From Ichthyophonus hoferi (lineage: Eukaryota; Opisthokonta; Ichthyosporea; Ichthyophonida; Ichthyophonidae), in the NCBI GenBank assembly GCA_002751075.1, contig NAOQ01000742.1, positions 2,990 through 17,886 on the forward strand: a stretch of 14,897 nucleotides of DNA, read 5' to 3'. Below the pieces are notes generated by a model. The model had not been told where the DNA came from. It worked only from the letters and a program-made list of their open reading frames with translations, and ran no database searches. Made by a program: the position numbers and the translations under genes. Positions 1 through 13,740 of this stretch are shown here, piece by piece (within the stretch, counting starts at the first letter, position 1; each line of letters starts with the position of its first letter).

Positions 1-521
1 CTTTAACTTAACCTACCTTCGTACTTACGTTAGTACGTCGTAATACCCTGGATTGCACTAACTATTTTTCCTGATTAGATATGTAATAATAACTGCCAAT
101 AATATTAAACGATTATGGCTATCTAAAGAAATACCAAATTGATTAAATATTCCTGTTTTAACACATGCTGTATCGTTATTTGTCCCTGTCATTTTCTTAA
201 AAAATATTTTTTTTAATTTTGTTCTATTACCAACGTTCTATCCTTTTCTTTCTATTCTTGCCTTCTCTATTTGCTATTTATTTTCAATTTTTTGAAACCT
301 GCCCAATACACTCTGTGCTCCTTTTAAAAAACCTACACTATACAGGTTAAATAAAATTTGTTTCGCAGTGTCAGCAACATTATTACGTACTATTTTATTA
401 TCACATTAAATTATATCTCATTGTTCGATTGGTTGGCTTAAGAGGTTTATAATTGGTCCATTTTTATTGAAGTAAATTTTCATCATTGAATGATTAAGAG
501 AGATTTATGCACACTATAGCT

Positions 522-834
522 CCAAATATCCATCTTTTAAGATTTTCAATCCAATCATCCCTCTTTTCCTATTATTTAACTCAAAAAATAACGATTTTTC
601 ACGAAAATTATTCAATAAACTCTACCAAATACGTATCTTTTAGCAGGTTCAATCCAATCACCCCCTTTTTTTCTATTATTTTCGCTCCTATGACGAAAAC
701 AAATTCTTGAGTTTTATTATATATATCCACCAAATGCCTATCTTTTCACATTTTTAATCCAGTTATTCCTTTTTATTATATAATTTTTTCTTTTCCGGGA
801 AATTTTTTTTTGCGAGTTTTACTAAGTAAACTAT
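522..834. repeat. Degenerate 103-105 bp tandem repeat, three copies
   Basis: Copies start at 522, 625 and 730, each opening with CCAAAT, then ATCTTTT about 10 bases in, a C/TAATCCA block near base 30 and a TTTTC/TATTAT block near base 45. Copies 1 and 2 are most alike; copy 3 is more diverged, but its second half (GGGAAATT...GCGAGTTTTA) still tracks copy 2 (GAAAACAAATT...TGAGTTTTA). The 103-base period between copies 1 and 2 shifts the reading frame, so the small open frame across it (507-710) is unlikely to be coding. It lies about 300 bp upstream of LYS1. Confidence 0.75.
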
Positions 835-1056
835 CATTTATTTCTTTATCCATAGTTGCGCCTCCTTCTTTCTCACCATAAGCTTAGCAAATACGCGCAT
901 CAGATACAAAATTCCAGTCTATCTATCTCCATGATTATTAGCCAATAGGAGTATTTATTATTTTTATTTTAATGAGTGACGCTCCTTTATCCAGGCTCCT
1001 GACCGACACCGCAACAGATAAAAGATACTTTAACGATCAGCCTGATCAAGTTGAAA

Positions 1057-1095
1057 AAACATACATACATACATATATGTATGTGGATATAAGAC
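1057..1095. promoter_or_regulatory. CATA-repeat palindrome and TATA-like stretch upstream of LYS1
   Basis: An 18-bp perfect palindrome (1067-1084, ACATACATATATGTATGT), built from CATA/TATG repeats, is followed by GGATATAAG. It lies 47-75 bp before the LYS1 start codon. The position would suit a core promoter or 5' leader, but the sequence is low complexity and the role is only inferred. No Gcn4 site (TGASTCA) or clear Lys14 site was seen in the 1.1 kb upstream. Confidence 0.3.
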
Positions 1096-1141
1096 ATACT
1101 ATACACATACATTAAAGAACTAACTACCAATTGTTATTAGA

Positions 1142-5965
<4,824 letters not shown>

Positions 5966-6596
5966 ATAATATTAAGTTATTCAATCAGAAAATCCCATTT
6001 TCATTTAGCTTACAACGACTGTGGCCAATCAGCAGGTGTTATGAAGCAGTGATGGCATAAACCATATTTCTATTGGCTTGAAAGTATCAAAGTATTTAGG
6101 GAAAGAGATCTTACAGAGAGAAAATCAGGGAAAGTGAAATGATAATGACCTTGTCATGGATTGGACAGTGTAGTATAAGGCTGTAAGTTATATAATTATA
6201 TATTATAATCTAATGTATTTAATGGTATAATATATTCAAGGCAATATCGTATATCATCATAACATGGGCTTTTTAAAGCTCATCAAACCTAGTTATTTTA
6301 TAATAAATTATTGTATGACAATAGTCTGATATACGTTTATCCATATCACAAGAGTCCCAATAGACTAATAAAACACATGCTTTTAAAAATATATACAGCC
6401 AATCCATCGCACCCAGAAGCTGATATTAATATAATAATTCTTACAGCTCTATTATATTTGAAACTCTTGTGCATCTAGTGCAAGGACTATAAACCATTCA
6501 TAAGGAGCACCATCTAGTTTGTTAGAGATCTATTCGGGTCTTAGAATAGTACTCATTGGAGAGATAATTGCGATTGGTCTCAGAGTAAGAGGTTAA

Positions 6597-6648
6597 TATT
6601 ATCATAATCACAAGATAAGTTATATTATCATAATCATAAGATAGGTTA
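6597..6648. repeat. 26-bp tandem duplication, two copies
   Basis: Units at 6597-6622 and 6623-6648 abut exactly and differ at two positions (CAC/CAT and AAG/AGG). The unit begins TATTATCATAATCA and ends in GTTA. Recent slippage or duplication in non-coding DNA is the simplest reading. Confidence 0.9.
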
Positions 6649-7700
6649 TAGTGGTTTAGATGGGACACAGCATGAGATCCAAGAACGTTCGTTTGGAAGG
6701 TAGAATATATATATATAACAAATATATTCTCATTAAAAATGTGTATTAGAATCACTATTTCTTTGTAGAATGTGTGTAGAGTTATACACACACCTTCACC
6801 CCGCAGGGGTGCCGCAAATATCTGCGAGGAGGCCCTTTATTATGGACTTTTGTTTTCTTTCATACTCTTTTCTTATCGTATCTTGATTATAGTTTTGCTA
6901 TCTTGTTGGCGTAATTTACGGATGTTTCATTAACGAATCTATCAGGTTGGAGATCTACGCAGCTAATCAATCCTGAGCCACTTCAATTTTAAGTACTAAC
7001 GATTTAAGGTACAATCGCGATTAACGATCTTGTAACAATGTGTTATTGGGGTACTAACAAACAACACCACCCTAACATATAATGATCGTAATGCAAGTTA
7101 ATCTGTGCTATATTATACATAGTTAATTTGGTACAAGGTATGAAAAATTATTTATATTTCTTTTTGAGATAGATTACCCTATTATCTACACGAGTCTGTC
7201 TATGCAAAAAACCCCATTAACCTCAGATATGTTCATTTATATATATACTTTACAACTATTGTATATGAGCAACATTTGTAAAAATCTTAAAATTTTATTT
7301 AATGCTATTACGAATTTCAAACCACTCACAATAGTTGTCACTTATTTTAACTTTATATTCTATGTGGTGCATATTAATATATTAAGTAAAAGGGCAATGT
7401 TGTCAATTAAGCAGGTCACATTTTTTATATATTTGGACATTTAGATCATACACCCTAATTACAAATATTTCTGATTGCTTTTCATTTTTTTTCCTTTAAT
7501 TTTTTGAATACTGTTCTTAAACTTATAGTAGATATTTTATATTTTAGGTCGATATTGTGAGCCCAATTGCAATAGTGTAGACTGATGTGGAGGAAGAGAA
7601 ACAATAAGGGATGGGCACATGCTAAAGGCAGCTCACTGGTTACTATATGCATAATGGCTATTATAGTTATGTAATGTATGATGAGCTATTTCCAAATTAT

Positions 7701-7791
7701 TAACCAATAATAACTTGAATCAATTACCAGGAATGTTATTCGGGAGTTTTTAACCAGTAATAACATGCCTCACTTATTACCCAGCAATAAC
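7701..7791. repeat. Three near-copies of a 14-mer (TAACCAGTAATAAC)
   Basis: TAACCAATAATAAC at 7701-7714, TAACCAGTAATAAC at 7751-7764 and TACCCAGCAATAAC at 7778-7791 share one orientation. A looser relative lies near 7724-7738. Spacing (50 and 27) is irregular, so this is a cluster rather than a strict tandem array. Confidence 0.75.
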
Positions 7792-8623
7792 ATATAATAC
7801 TGATAACATATATGTGCATGTATATTTAAAATAGTGCTCTATTGCCCCCCCAGGGGTCCAAGAAAACTCAGGAGTAATAGAGAAAAATTAATAATTAAAA
7901 AAAAAACAAAAAAAAACAATACATTTAGATAAAAATCTAACCAGGTAAAATATTGTGTATCACAATGTGGTAACTGATTCGAACATTTTCGCTAATCTAT
8001 TATCATGCAAGATTTAACTTTTGAGAACTACATACCATTTAATATTAAAGTATAACGGAAGTAGAAATAGGTGCGGCTTTATCTAAAGGTCCTTGGTAAA
8101 ACCTATACAGCCATTAAGATATTTGAGTTTCCACTCTTAGTGTGGCTGCGAGTCGGTAATACTCTTGCATTCGATCAATAGAAATTGTGAAAAAGACAAC
8201 TAAGAATCAACGGAGCTGACTATACTATCTTTGAAATATTGAGGGTTTCAAGAAGGGCAGCTTAGTCTCTTGTTGATATCTCTCATATCCAGGTTGAAAA
8301 ATCTTACCTGCCAGAATATTGAAATACTGTCAAAGAGGGTTTCATCTACAACTATTTCACATGACTAACATGTTTAGTTATTGCGTATCATCACATATTT
8401 GGAGCTTTGTAGCAGATGGCCTGGGGGACTAGACCTATTCAAAACACGTTTCTACTGATAACGTTTAAATAATGTTGTCGCTTCCCATTTTTTGAAAACA
8501 GATAAATAAAGACAAATTTATTAATGAATCAGATTAATCAACAACCATACTCTGTATATTTGCCCAATGAAAAAAAAAAATGAGGACAGTTAGTTCCCCA
8601 CATTAGATATTAAATGCTCCTGC

Positions 8624-9028
8624 TTGCTCTGGCTTTTTTTTCTGGTTTTTGCTATGGCTTTTGCTCTGGCTCTGGCTCTGGCATCTGACGCCTTCCGGCT
8701 AACAGCTAAGGTGATATGTGGACGTTACCCAGTTGTTTTACCTTGGTGTCACTTTGAAGCTGGAAATGTTGATAGTTCAAATGTAGATTTGAAGATAATG
8801 AATAGATATAAAAACAATTGAGTCTCCACCTAGAGGTCAGTGGATAGATGTAGAGTTGAAATGAAGTTTTTTTGGCATTCATGGATCATTAGCTTAACAG
8901 AACTACCAGATCTTTTGACTATGATAAATTATAAGCTTTTTCTGTGCTACCATGTTGAGAATAATAAGTCGAGACACAAGCGTTCCTGTAAGCTACTTTT
9001 GTTTAGAGGGAGAGAGAATGCCAAATGA
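8624..9028 (+). pseudogene. Possible decayed coding remnant, family unknown
   Basis: One reading frame stays largely open for about 135 codons and is interrupted twice. Its residue mix is less biased than AT-rich noise, with segments such as GRYPVVLPWCHFEAGN and LTELPDLLTMINYKLFLCYH, and a basic KSRHKRS near the end. No usable ATG opens the frame. Upstream is a low-complexity CTCTGG hexamer run (about 8626-8682). I do not recognise the family. It may be a broken gene, a mobile-element remnant, or chance. Confidence 0.25.
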
Positions 9029-9106
9029 ATAGGCATTTTAACGTGTTCCCTTTGCATACACGAAGTTCAGATATGCTAAAACATTTTTATTATTAAGCAA
9101 ATCAGC

Positions 9107-9135
9107 GGGACTTGTCTGAGGGGGACTTGTCTTAG
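9107..9135. repeat. 14-bp direct repeat, 15-bp period
   Basis: GGGACTTGTCTGAG (9107-9120) and GGGACTTGTCTTAG (9122-9135) differ at one base and are separated by a single G. It is one of the few GC-rich spots in the area. Confidence 0.8.
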
Positions 9136-9717
9136 GCAGGATGTCTAAGCAATGTGCTATCTGGACCCCAAGACATGATTTGAAATGGTTTAATATAGAG
9201 TTGCAGAATCTCTACCATTGGCTGGTTTTATTTTCATTGAAACTTAGATTTCCGTTTAACACCAATAGACTGCACTAACTATGTTTCCAGGCTACACTGG
9301 TCTACTAGATCATCTAGATTTAATCAAGTACTGGTTGTGCTTTTTTTCCATAGCTCTATTGAGGGTTCAGGATATAGATTGCTGTAAAAATTCATAACTG
9401 GTAATCCGCCCTGGCTGATTCACATGAATTTTTTTAAAATTATATTTTCTAACGTAATATCAATTAAAGATTGTTAGTAAAAAATAGGACTGGTATCAAT
9501 GATACTAAGCTCTAAGTTCTACTTGGAGATTATCGTCCCTATGCAAACCCACGCTGTTGGGCAAGATTCATAGAAGCCGTTAATTTCTTACTAAATGATG
9601 TGTTGCATATGTGATAATTACTATCTAATTGTGGTTGTGGATGGTTACGGTATTGTAAATATTGGCAGAAGCGGCACCAGGCTTGACTCATTGGTCTTCT
9701 TTAGTTTTTCACCTGTA

Positions 9718-9843
9718 CGATAAAAATTTTAATCTACCAAATAGGAATGGTAATTCTCAAAATAGGAATTTTAATATTCCAAATATGAGTCAAACTTAAA
9801 TATATGAATTTTAAACTTCTATGTGTGAATCATCAGTATATTT
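9718..9843. repeat. Six degenerate copies of a 21-bp tandem unit
   Basis: Units start at 9718, 9739, 9760, 9781, 9802 and 9823 with no gaps. Approximate consensus: AAATANGAATTTTAATATTCC. Copies 2 and 3 (9739, 9760) are closest; the last copies have drifted. The array ends 74 bp before the transposase stop codon, on the 3' side of that gene, so it may be a subterminal part of the transposon. No matching array was found on the other side. Confidence 0.65.
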
Positions 9844-9917
9844 AATAAAAAAACAAAAACAAAGGTAAGATAATAGCGGTAAGGCCACCCAATATTTAAT
9901 TAAAAAGTAACATCGTT

Positions 9918-10718
9918 CTAAAAACGAGCAAAATATCTATTTACACCCAAAATGCAGTTAACACAATCAACAACCTCCACATTACTTATTGCCTTGGACA
10001 TTAACAATTCCAATACTCTTAATCTATGCACAGAAACAGGGAAATTTTCACTATTATTGTTAAGCACAAACTCAATTCTAAAAGCCATATTTCTCTTAAC
10101 ATGGGCCTTAACTTTTGACCAAACAGTTTCTATATAATCCAAAATTGGGCTATAGGGCCCATATTACTTATGCAGCTAATTATGTAAGCATTAAACCCTC
10201 TTGTGTCGACTGTAAGAGCATTGGCCCATAGACCACGTAACGCTCAACCATCACGGCGAGATATTTGCAGGTTGAAATTGGTCTCATCCGTTTATAATTA
10301 AAGTTTTCCTCAAGACGGATATTCCAACAGCTGCCTTACGTAATCACGTCTCTTTCCCCTGCTAGCCTCAGAATTGGCTCTCTCAGGTTCATTTCTCACA
10401 GATATAACAGTATACAATAAAGATTTTAAATGCTTGCTAACTGTCGTTATTGAAACAGTTATCTCAAATTGGGAAAAAAGTAATCTTACTAATTCTTTAA
10501 GAGTTATTCTTGATTTACTACTCCCAATACAACTCCCTAAAAACCCATAATGCTTTTCTGTAAGTTTTCTAAGCCGACGGCTATCTCTGGAGTCTTTTCG
10601 GTCACCCCAGGAACCCATCTACATGCTGTTTTTTCCTGGTACAGAATGGTTGACTGCTAAAATTTTCCAGTGACTCCTGAAATTATAAACAGCAATTTTC
10701 TGGGTTCTTTTGCGTGAC
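9918..10718 (-). mobile_element. Decayed, internally deleted Tc1/mariner-IS630-like transposase
   Basis: The frame reads from about 10718 down to 9918. An N-terminal helix-turn-helix-like part (10718-10622) gives KIAVYNFRSHWKILAVNH. Next come RRLRKLTEKH, RITLKELVRLLF and VSITTVSKHLKSLL (10618-10313), the paired DNA-binding region of this superfamily. The first catalytic Asp lies in TDETNFN (Asp codon 10286-10288), followed by SRRDG, RGFNAYIISCIS and, after a frame change near 10160, GPYSPILDYIETVWSKVK with the last acidic residue (Glu codon 10128-10130). The section that should carry the second catalytic Asp (DN-type motif) is missing: spacing from RGFNAYIISCIS to PYSP is far too short. Stops include TAG at 10619-10621, three within about 20 bases near 10292-10312, and one after SRRDG. 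It cannot encode an active enzyme. No convincing terminal inverted repeats were found, so element ends are unknown. Confidence 0.8.
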
Positions 10719-10799
10719 TATTCATCTTGCTGGGCTTTTGTACGGCGGCATGCGATACGAGTAATATACTCCTATTCACAAAAGAATAAACATCACTAG

Positions 10800-11510
10800 T
10801 TAGAAAAAGTCATATTCCGGAATGTACTCATTATGTCTATAGTTTTTAAAGAGGGTGAAGTAATTAATTCGGATACTTTACTATACTTTTTTACAATTAA
10901 GCTATATGACAATTAATATAAATTAGTATTAATCGCAACGCTAAACTCATATTGCTCGATCGTTCTCTTTATTATTGCATGAGGCTTGTTTTGATATGAT
11001 ATGATACCGTATCATACATATCACGTCTTAGGTTCGACTGAATCAAAAAATGTTTTTTAAAGTTTCTAATTGCTCGATAACTATATCGTGTTTAATTGGT
11101 TGGGTATTTTTTAGCGTGAGATGATATATGGAGTTATTGGTAATTGACCTTGTAAAAGATCCGAATCAATAAGAACAGTATTTTGATTAGATTGTCCAAT
11201 CCAAAATAGCTGATTGCAATTTCAGATCAGAAATTCCGATCCCAATACCTTTTCAAAAATATTTTGTTTTGGTGGGTTAGCGTTAGAAATAGTTCCTAGC
11301 TCTGATCCACTTGGAATAGAAGGTAACGCAAGGAAAGGCGTATTTGTTGGCTCTACTTCATATTACAATTATATTCAGTTATTACTGAGCGTTATTGGTA
11401 GGAGAAAGGTTTTCGGAACAAGTGGCGCTTATTTTCAAGTGTTATTGGAGAACTAGACATTACAATAAAGGTACGATGATTATAGATTACAGGCCAAGTA
11501 TCTTCTAATT
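10800..11510. other. AT-rich tract without a supported gene
   Basis: It holds the 30-bp palindrome at 10993-11022 and an open frame at 11214-11456 with no ATG start. That frame is less AT-biased than most here (for example GGLALEIVPSSDPLGIEG), but I do not recognise it and see no splice evidence. Three of the seven GTTATTGG octamers of the window (11133, 11391, 11441) lie here. Confidence 0.5.
10993..11022. repeat. 30-bp near-perfect palindrome
   Basis: GATATG / TATGATAC / C / GTATCATA / CATATC: two pairs of complementary arms around a single central C, with one unpaired base at 10999. It can form a cruciform or bind a dimeric protein. It lies in non-coding DNA about 275 bp from the outer end of the transposase remnant. 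Confidence 0.85.
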
Positions 11511-11516
11511 TTTAAA

Positions 11517-11738
11517 ATGAAGTATATATGTAAGAAATGCAAGTTTTTGTTTTATAATGATTTAAACATTACTTGTGTTTATTGTTTATTATTAGCTGTT
11601 TCCGCTCCTTTTCTTTTTGTAACATCCGTTTATCGCGAGTGTCAATCGTATCTGTGTTCATCGGTCAATTGGGGACCTATCGTAAAGATCTTTATTACAA
11701 CTCCTGGAAGATCACTGGGGCCCACAAGAATTATTTAG
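11517..11738 (+). CDS. Small ORF with a CxxC-CxxC pair, hypothetical
   Basis: 73 residues from an ATG at 11517. The N terminus has Cys5-X2-Cys8 and Cys20-X2-Cys23, the spacing of a small zinc ribbon, followed at once by a hydrophobic run (LLLAVSAPFLFV). The rest is unremarkable. The ORF is short for an intergenic AT-rich tract and part of it (from 11621) overlaps one copy of a dispersed repeat, which argues against a real gene. Family not recognised. Confidence 0.2.
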   Translation: MKYICKKCKFLFYNDLNITCVYCLLLAVSAPFLFVTSVYRECQSYLCSSVNWGPIVKIFITTPGRSLGPTRII

Positions 11739-12187
11739 TCTTGTCTCGATGATCTAATATTATTGTGTTCATAATATAAAATAATATAAAATAATATAAA
11801 TAATATAAAATAATATTAAAATAAAGTATAATAAAATGCAATATAATATAATACAACAAAAAACATAATAAAATTAAATAACGAATGGCTCTTTAGCTAA
11901 TTGTTCTAATTGCTCTAATTAAATGTAACTGTTCATATTGACCAATCAATTAATCCAATACAATCAACTCTTATCGGACGAATCATTTCATGATCTACTT
12001 GTCAGAACTTGGGAACTTCGACCGGAGATAACGATCTTGCAGCAATTAAAAAAAAAAGCAAATCTTTGAATACTACGATATTTCATATTTTCCGGTGGTC
12101 GCCTATAGTGTGTTAGCAACGGGGGATTTTATTGGTGTATTTCCGGTTCAATTTATACATTCCGCAACATTCGTTTATCGCGTATGT
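11621..12187. repeat. Pair of dispersed direct repeats (11621-11642 and 12166-12187)
   Basis: AACATCCGTTTATCGCGAGTGT and AACATTCGTTTATCGCGTATGT match at about 19 of 22 positions, in the same orientation, 545 bp apart. Weaker similarity continues upstream (TTTCCG 24-27 bp before each). The GC-containing core TTTATCGCG stands out in this AT-rich DNA. Probably remnants of the same repeat family. Confidence 0.55.
11771..11875. repeat. ATAATATAAA decamer satellite, degenerate at its 3' end
   Basis: Three perfect decamers (11771-11800) run into shorter variants (TAATATAAAA, TAATATTAAA) and then a loose ATAATA-rich stretch. It is simple AT-rich slippage DNA. A nine-base CTAATTGYT repeat follows at about 11897-11920. 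Confidence 0.85.
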
Positions 12188-12400
12188 GAAAATGTGAGCG
12201 TGCATTGATGTGACTTAAAAATTATATTGGATGATTGCACACCTGATAAAGCTGATGAAAGATGCTGATATTCTCCATGCGAATCGATCCAAGTATTTAA
12301 AGAGGCATTTCATGGACTAAACAGTTTATTTAACTTTAATTGAATAGGAATATCTCTTTCATTTTAAATTATCAACCACTAGCCTAGGCTATATAACATA

Positions 12401-12784
12401 ATGACACTTGGTCTTTCGTCAATTGTTCCTTTGCGTATCAAAGCCAGGATGATGCACGGAGTCCTCAGACACAAGAGTAGCGTTCAGGAAAATAACATCA
12501 TCATCAAAAATGAACAGCAAGAAAATCCTATTTTGAGGAAATATTCCACTAACCTAACAGTGAAAGACATCCTTTGTGACTTCAATATATCAAATGAGGA
12601 AGTTGTCAAAAAATTCGAACAGGCGGAAATTCAAAAAAATACTAGAGTAAAAGTGCAAAGTGAAAGCTACAAAGAAGAGATAAATTTTTTCATGGAACTC
12701 GATGACAAAATAAAGGAACAAAGGATGTCAAAGCGAAACAGGGCTTCATGGAACCCTAGGACTTTTAGTCACCTCATGAGTTAG
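12401..12784 (+). CDS. Hypothetical 127-residue protein, basic presequence-like N terminus
   Basis: The frame opens with the first ATG after an in-frame stop at 12380-12382 and ends in TAG at 12782-12784. Composition looks coding rather than like local noise: residues 28-127 are rich in Glu, Lys, Asn and Gln and look helical (for example EEVVKKFEQAEIQK and ELDDKIKEQRMSKRN). Residues 1-28 (MTLGLSSIVPLRIKARMM, then HGVLRHKSS) have Arg, Lys, Ser and hydrophobic residues but no acidic ones, as in mitochondrial presequences. An AATAAA lies at 12824-12829, 40 bases after the stop. I recognise no family and found no exon attached to it. It might be a single-exon gene, one exon of a larger gene, or an ORF left by a mobile element. 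Confidence 0.45.
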   Translation: MTLGLSSIVPLRIKARMMHGVLRHKSSVQENNIIIKNEQQENPILRKYSTNLTVKDILCDFNISNEEVVKKFEQAEIQKNTRVKVQSESYKEEINFFMELDDKIKEQRMSKRNRASWNPRTFSHLMS

Positions 12785-12823
12785 AGATTGAACAACCCAA
12801 GGTGGGGCAAAAACGTAAGGACA

Positions 12824-12829
12824 AATAAA
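12824..12829 (+). terminator. Possible poly(A) signal for the 12401-12784 ORF
   Basis: AATAAA 40 bases after the stop codon. This hexamer is common by chance in AT-rich DNA, so it is weak support only. Confidence 0.3.
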
Positions 12830-12960
12830 TGTTCAACGCTAAGTCAAAAATAAGACACAACAACCTAATGCGGACTAAAATCCTAGTGGATTTTTTACAA
12901 CATCCCAGAAGATAGCGATATTTTGAAAAACGATATATTGTAAAGTTGATACTGTATACT

Positions 12961-13008
12961 ATAATAATAATAATAATAAAAGTAATGTTAATAATAATAA
13001 TAATAATA
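12961..13008. repeat. (ATA/TAA)n trinucleotide microsatellite, two blocks
   Basis: Two blocks of the trinucleotide (12961-12979 and 12989-13008) are split by AAGTAATGTT. The antisense open frame across it (12774-13049) is an artefact of the repeat. Confidence 0.9.
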
Positions 13009-13049
13009 GCATTTATTTTCTCAGCAGTTATTAATCTGGCCCATAACAA

Positions 13050-13450
13050 TAAATATGATTGAATATTAATTTAACGTGGATGAGATTCCAACTTTACTAT
13101 TTGTGCAGGAAATTTGGTAGGCAGAACCTTTTTATATTATGGTATTTATTATATAGAATACTTTAGAACTTAGCATCAATTAATTAGATATTTACAATTA
13201 TAGTTCCTTTACCCATGTTGTTTATATCAAATATAGCTATATTTGACAGTAGCCAACTAGTAGGATTCTGCCATATAGATCTGATCTCTCTTTGTAAATC
13301 CAACCAAATCACGTTTGTTATTTGCCATCTCGGTAGAGCCAATTAAGTACTTTATACCCTCTTACTAATTGGCTACTATGTATTTATTTGAATAATTAAT
13401 ACCCTCTAATTTTTTAGTAGTCCAGGCACATTACATTTTAATTAAATAAT
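13050..13450. other. AT-rich non-coding tract with a 20-bp perfect palindrome
   Basis: No gene is visible. The palindrome TCAAATATAGCTATATTTGA lies at 13227-13246 and is perfect over 10 bp per arm with no spacer. Confidence 0.6.
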
Positions 13451-13740
13451 ATTGTATTGTATTATATTTTATTATACTATACTACATTATACTATATTAG
13501 ATTATACTATCCTATCCTATCCTATACTAGACTAGATATAGATATAACTACTTATATAAATATATACTATACTATACTATACTACACTATTATACTATAC
13601 TATACTATACTACCATACTATACCATTCTATATTGTAATATACTATACTATACTATACTATACTATATTATGCTATACTATACTATATTATACCATATTA
13701 CACTCTACTATACTACACTATACTATATTATCTTATTTTA
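13451..13740. repeat. TATAC pentanucleotide satellite, about 290 bp
   Basis: Long runs of the ACTAT/TATAC pentamer are interrupted by variants (CCTAT, ACTAG, ACCAT, ATTAT) and a short TATATAAATATA island near 13553-13567. The longest clean runs are at about 13568-13612 and 13640-13668. The apparent 94-residue Tyr/Leu/Ile ORF across it is an artefact of a 5-base period. Confidence 0.95.

Larger units (their letters stand above)
5966..8600. other. AT-rich non-coding tract downstream of LYS1
   Basis: I see no gene, tRNA or rRNA here. The longest open frames (for example 7202-7444, and 6522-6791 on the minus strand) are rich in Ile, Tyr, Asn and Phe and look like AT-rich noise. The tract holds a 26-bp tandem duplication at 6597-6648, a short GC-rich hairpin at 6797-6811 (CACCCC-GCA-GGGGTG) in a small GC-rich island, and three copies of a 14-mer at 7701-7791. 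The LYS1 3' end should lie in the first few hundred bases, but no AATAAA is seen close to the stop. Confidence 0.6.

Noticed and set aside
507-710. 67-residue open frame with internal repeats
   Set aside because: It is the translation of a tandem DNA repeat whose 103-base period shifts frame between copies.
7202-7444. 80-residue open frame with ATG
   Set aside because: Its composition (Ile, Asn, Tyr, Phe) is what AT-rich DNA gives by chance, and it has no motif or splice context.
9141-9278. 45-residue ORF (starts MSKQCAIWTPRHDLKWFN)
   Set aside because: Protein-like in part but short, with no family, no neighbours and stops soon after. Not enough to call.
9718-10900. Terminal inverted repeats for the transposon
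   Set aside because: I compared both flanks; the best match (AATAGGA...) is short and poor, so no ends are called.
11025-11045. TTCGA-type tRNA T-loop lookalikes (also near 7977)
   Set aside because: Neither has a pairing T stem, D arm or acceptor stem. No tRNA, rRNA or snRNA was recognised in the window.
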